The translations under genes and the position numbers were made by a program. Below, in pieces: positions 4,749 through 7,139 of a stretch of DNA of 7,139 nt. The stretch spans positions 1-7,139 of the forward strand of contig DSDE01000115.1 in the NCBI GenBank assembly GCA_011049095.1, in the 5' to 3' direction. Below the pieces are notes generated by a model. The model was not told the origin of the DNA. It was given only the letters and a program-made list of their open reading frames with translations, and did not search any database. Numbering within the stretch: position 1 is the stretch's first letter; each line of letters starts with the position of its first letter. Origin of the DNA: Fidelibacterota bacterium (GTDB lineage Bacteria > Fidelibacterota > Fidelibacteria > Fidelibacterales > DSDE01).

Positions 4749-7139
4749 TCAGGCAAGGACTTGTCTTACCTTTCTGCCCAGGGCAACTATGCTAAATGGC
4801 TTTTCGATGAATGCAAGGTCGGGGTCTAAAAATCCTTTCTCAGCGATGATGTCGGATGTATAGCCAGACATAAATAATGCCTTCATCCCAGGACGCTGTG
4901 CCTGAAGCCTTTTGGCCAGCTCCCGCCCGTTCATCTTAGGCATTACTATATCGGTTATAAGGAGATCAATATGCCCCTTAAATTCTTCCGATATTCTAAT
5001 GGCCTCCTGTGGTGAAAGCGCTGTAAGAACTTTATAACCAAGGTCTTCCAATAGGTATTTCCCCGTGTCCAAAATAACCTCCTCATCTTCTACCATCAAA
5101 ACTGTCTCTATGCCGCTGATATCATCTGGCGGTCTTTTTGCTTGCTCGGCCTCTGTGTCAGTAGCTTCATAAGCGGGCAAATAGATTTTAAAAACAGTCC
5201 CTGCGTCTGGCTTGCTCTCTAGAGTGATACTGCCCTGGTTTTGGCTTACGATGCCATAAACGGTAGCCAGTCCCAGGCCAGTGCCTTCTCCTACGCCTTT
5301 TGTTGTGAAAAATGGTTCAAAAATCATTTTCTGCGTCGCTTCATCCATTCCTTTACCATTGTCTGAAACGCTTAGCAGAACATATTCACCTGGCTTAAGC
5401 TCTTGAGTGAGAAAGTCCTGGTTTGATGAGATGATGACAGCTTGTGTGGAAATCTCAATTTTCCCATTTCCCACAATGGCATCCCGTGCATTTACCACCA
5501 GATTTGCCAGAATTTGGTCCACCTGGGAGGGGTCAATTTTCACCATTTTTAAATCAGAGGCGGCATTCCAGGAGAGACTGATATCTTCTCCTACAATGCG
5601 CAGGAGCATATTGAGCATCGTGCCTACGGTGTCATTCAGATTAAGCAGAACAGGCTTGACGTTTTGTCTGCGGGCAAAGGCCAGAAGCTGTCGGGTGAGG
5701 TTTGCAGAGCGTTCAGCGGCCTTTTGAATTTCTGCCAGATATTCATGAATGGGAGATTGGGCATCGAGGTGGTCAATGGCCAATGATGAATATCCCAAAA
5801 TACCTTGAAGCATATTATTAAAATCGTGGGCAACACCACCGGCTAATCGTCCGACCGATTCCATTTTTTGAGAATGATGAAGCTGCTGAATCAGGCGCTC
5901 ATGCTCAGATTCGGCCAGTTTTCGTTCTGTAATATCCCGTAAGATGCCCGAGACTCCGGCCCGCTCATTGTTTTCATCATAAACAAGGCGAGCCGTGAGG
6001 GAGCAGATCAGGCTTTCACCATTTTTTTTCTTGAGAATGACTTCATAATCTTTGAGAAAACCTTGTGTGTGGAGCTGCTCTATTAAGGGTGTGCGGTCTT
6101 CTACATTATTGTAGAGCATCGTGACGGGTTTGCCAATCAGCTCTTCGGGAAAGTAGCCGGAAATAACAGTAACTGAGGGCGATAAAAGCTTTATTATACC
6201 TTCATTATCGACCATATAATAGATGTCATCAAGGGATTCAAAAATACGGCGAAATTTCAGCTCGCTCCCCCGTATTGTCTTTTCTGCAGTGATGCGGTCT
6301 GTAATATCTCTGCCATAAACCACCAGTCCTTTACGAGCGCCATCGCTTTCGAATAAAGGCACCTTTACAAGATCATAAGTTCTGAATCTACCGTCAGGAA
6401 TAGGAATAATCTCTTCGGAGCGGCTGGGTTTATCGTCCTGCCAGGCCAGCTCATCTGTTTCAGCGCAAAAAACCAGAGCTTCCCTATAAAAGGGGCTGTA
6501 TTCTGCAAGCTCTTTGTCGCTTTTGCCCTTGTAATCAATGCCTTTGAGCTGAAATAGCTCTAGGTCAGCGTCATTTGCCACCAACCAGCGCCCTTGTCCA
6601 TCTTTGAAGCAGATAATATCAGGGGTTGAATTGATGAGGGCACGAAGCCTGGCCTCACTTTCTGCCAGGGCGTTGATGGCGTGGCGCCTCTCGGTGATAT
6701 CGCGGACGATGACCAGCACTTCGTTTTCCCGGGCCGGAACCATTCTGGCATCAAAGTATTGTAAAGTCTCATTTATAGTCAGTGAGTAATCATAATTGAG
6801 CAAGTTGCCGCTTGACAGGGCTTCAGCCATTTTTTCCTTTGTTAGCTCATATAGATGGGGTGGCATAATATCTTTCATTTTTTTGCCGATGATATCTTTG
6901 CTTGGTATCAATAGCAATGCCTCATCAGGTGTGTGACAATCAAGAAATAGTCCATCATCAGAGATCCGAAACATAATGTCAGGTATGGCTTCCACAATGG
7001 CTCTGCTGCGTTCTTCACTTTTCTGCAGCTCCTGTTCTGCTATTTTTTTTGCCGTGATATCGAGAATAATGGTATATATTTTTTCTACTTTTCCTTCATT
7101 ATCATTTAGGGGCACAATATAACTGGATAAAAAGAGTGA
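4749..7139 (-). CDS. Hybrid sensor histidine kinase with multiple PAS domains and C-terminal receiver (5' end outside window)
   Basis: The frame is open to the window edge, so 796 C-terminal residues of a longer protein are visible; the GTG at 7115-7113 lies inside a PAS domain and is not a start. Numbering from that GTG, the domains are: the end of one PAS/PAC domain (1-24, DIT at 19-21), three full PAS/PAC domains (about 35-145, 150-275, 285-400), each closed by a DITxR-type linker, then a HisKA dimerisation domain with phosphoacceptor H430 in VAHDFNN. The ATPase domain has the N box NLVVNARDA (538-546), DNGKGM (585-590), FEPFFTTK (599-606) and GEGTGLGLA (609-617). A receiver domain (about 671-788) carries acidic VEDEE, phosphoacceptor D722 in LLITDIVMP, and K772 in EKPF. 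All catalytic residues are present, so it should autophosphorylate and pass phosphate to its own receiver. No membrane helix occurs in the visible part. The signal, and the downstream partner, cannot be told. It converges on the tRNA. Confidence 0.95.
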   Translation of the reverse strand, partial: SLFLSSYIVPLNDNEGKVEKIYTIILDITAKKIAEQELQKSEERSRAIVEAIPDIMFRISDDGLFLDCHTPDEALLLIPSKDIIGKKMKDIMPPHLYELTKEKMAEALSSGNLLNYDYSLTINETLQYFDARMVPARENEVLVIVRDITERRHAINALAESEARLRALINSTPDIICFKDGQGRWLVANDADLELFQLKGIDYKGKSDKELAEYSPFYREALVFCAETDELAWQDDKPSRSEEIIPIPDGRFRTYDLVKVPLFESDGARKGLVVYGRDITDRITAEKTIRGSELKFRRIFESLDDIYYMVDNEGIIKLLSPSVTVISGYFPEELIGKPVTMLYNNVEDRTPLIEQLHTQGFLKDYEVILKKKNGESLICSLTARLVYDENNERAGVSGILRDITERKLAESEHERLIQQLHHSQKMESVGRLAGGVAHDFNNMLQGILGYSSLAIDHLDAQSPIHEYLAEIQKAAERSANLTRQLLAFARRQNVKPVLLNLNDTVGTMLNMLLRIVGEDISLSWNAASDLKMVKIDPSQVDQILANLVVNARDAIVGNGKIEISTQAVIISSNQDFLTQELKPGEYVLLSVSDNGKGMDEATQKMIFEPFFTTKGVGEGTGLGLATVYGIVSQNQGSITLESKPDAGTVFKIYLPAYEATDTEAEQAKRPPDDISGIETVLMVEDEEVILDTGKYLLEDLGYKVLTALSPQEAIRISEEFKGHIDLLITDIVMPKMNGRELAKRLQAQRPGMKALFMSGYTSDIIAEKGFLDPDLAFIEKPFSIVALGRKVRQVLA

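Noticed and set aside
5407..5727. Plus-strand open frame within the histidine kinase
   Set aside because: It is antisense to the HisKA/ATPase core, whose motifs are intact on the minus strand.

Overview
The window looks like chromosome from a Gram-negative bacterium. One gene product has the sequence of an outer-membrane beta-barrel with a C-terminal aromatic beta-signal, and the DNA is moderately A+T-rich. The tRNA does not encode its CCA end. The signal peptide (ending LPA-QE) and the HEAT/TPR-rich polysaccharide locus would suit a lineage such as the Deltaproteobacteria or the FCB-type phyla, but the sequence does not fix the taxon.

Left part (1-4283, all + strand): a tightly packed, translationally overlapping operon of the synthase-dependent exopolysaccharide type. 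In order it holds the C-terminal end of a HEAT-repeat protein (cut by the window edge), a processive family 2 glycosyltransferase with membrane helices, a secreted TPR protein, an outer-membrane beta-barrel of YaiO type, and a membrane-anchored extracytoplasmic protein of no family I can name. The inferred division of labour is polymerisation at the inner membrane by the glycosyltransferase, a periplasmic TPR scaffold plus barrel as exit port, and accessory roles for the HEAT and membrane-anchored proteins. The TPR and barrel parts lie in the same reading frame and are separated only by one TAG at 2350-2352, so they are most likely one YaiO-like gene broken by a nonsense change (or a sequencing error, or a recoded stop).

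Middle part (4284-4748): a promoter starts right after the operon's last stop codon and drives a tRNA-Ser(GGA) gene at 4336-4424. About 115 bp past the tRNA, on the opposite strand, lies a 36-codon scrap of a tyrosine recombinase C-terminus. It still carries the GH box and the nucleophilic Tyr at the canonical spacing. This is the classic scar of an integrative element that used the tRNA gene as its attachment site. A small inverted repeat lies between the two.

Right part (4749-7139, - strand): a large hybrid sensor histidine kinase with at least three and a half PAS domains, an HDFNN-type kinase core and a C-terminal receiver domain. Its 5' end runs off the window. It converges on the tRNA and operon, and nothing in the sequence links it functionally to the polysaccharide locus.
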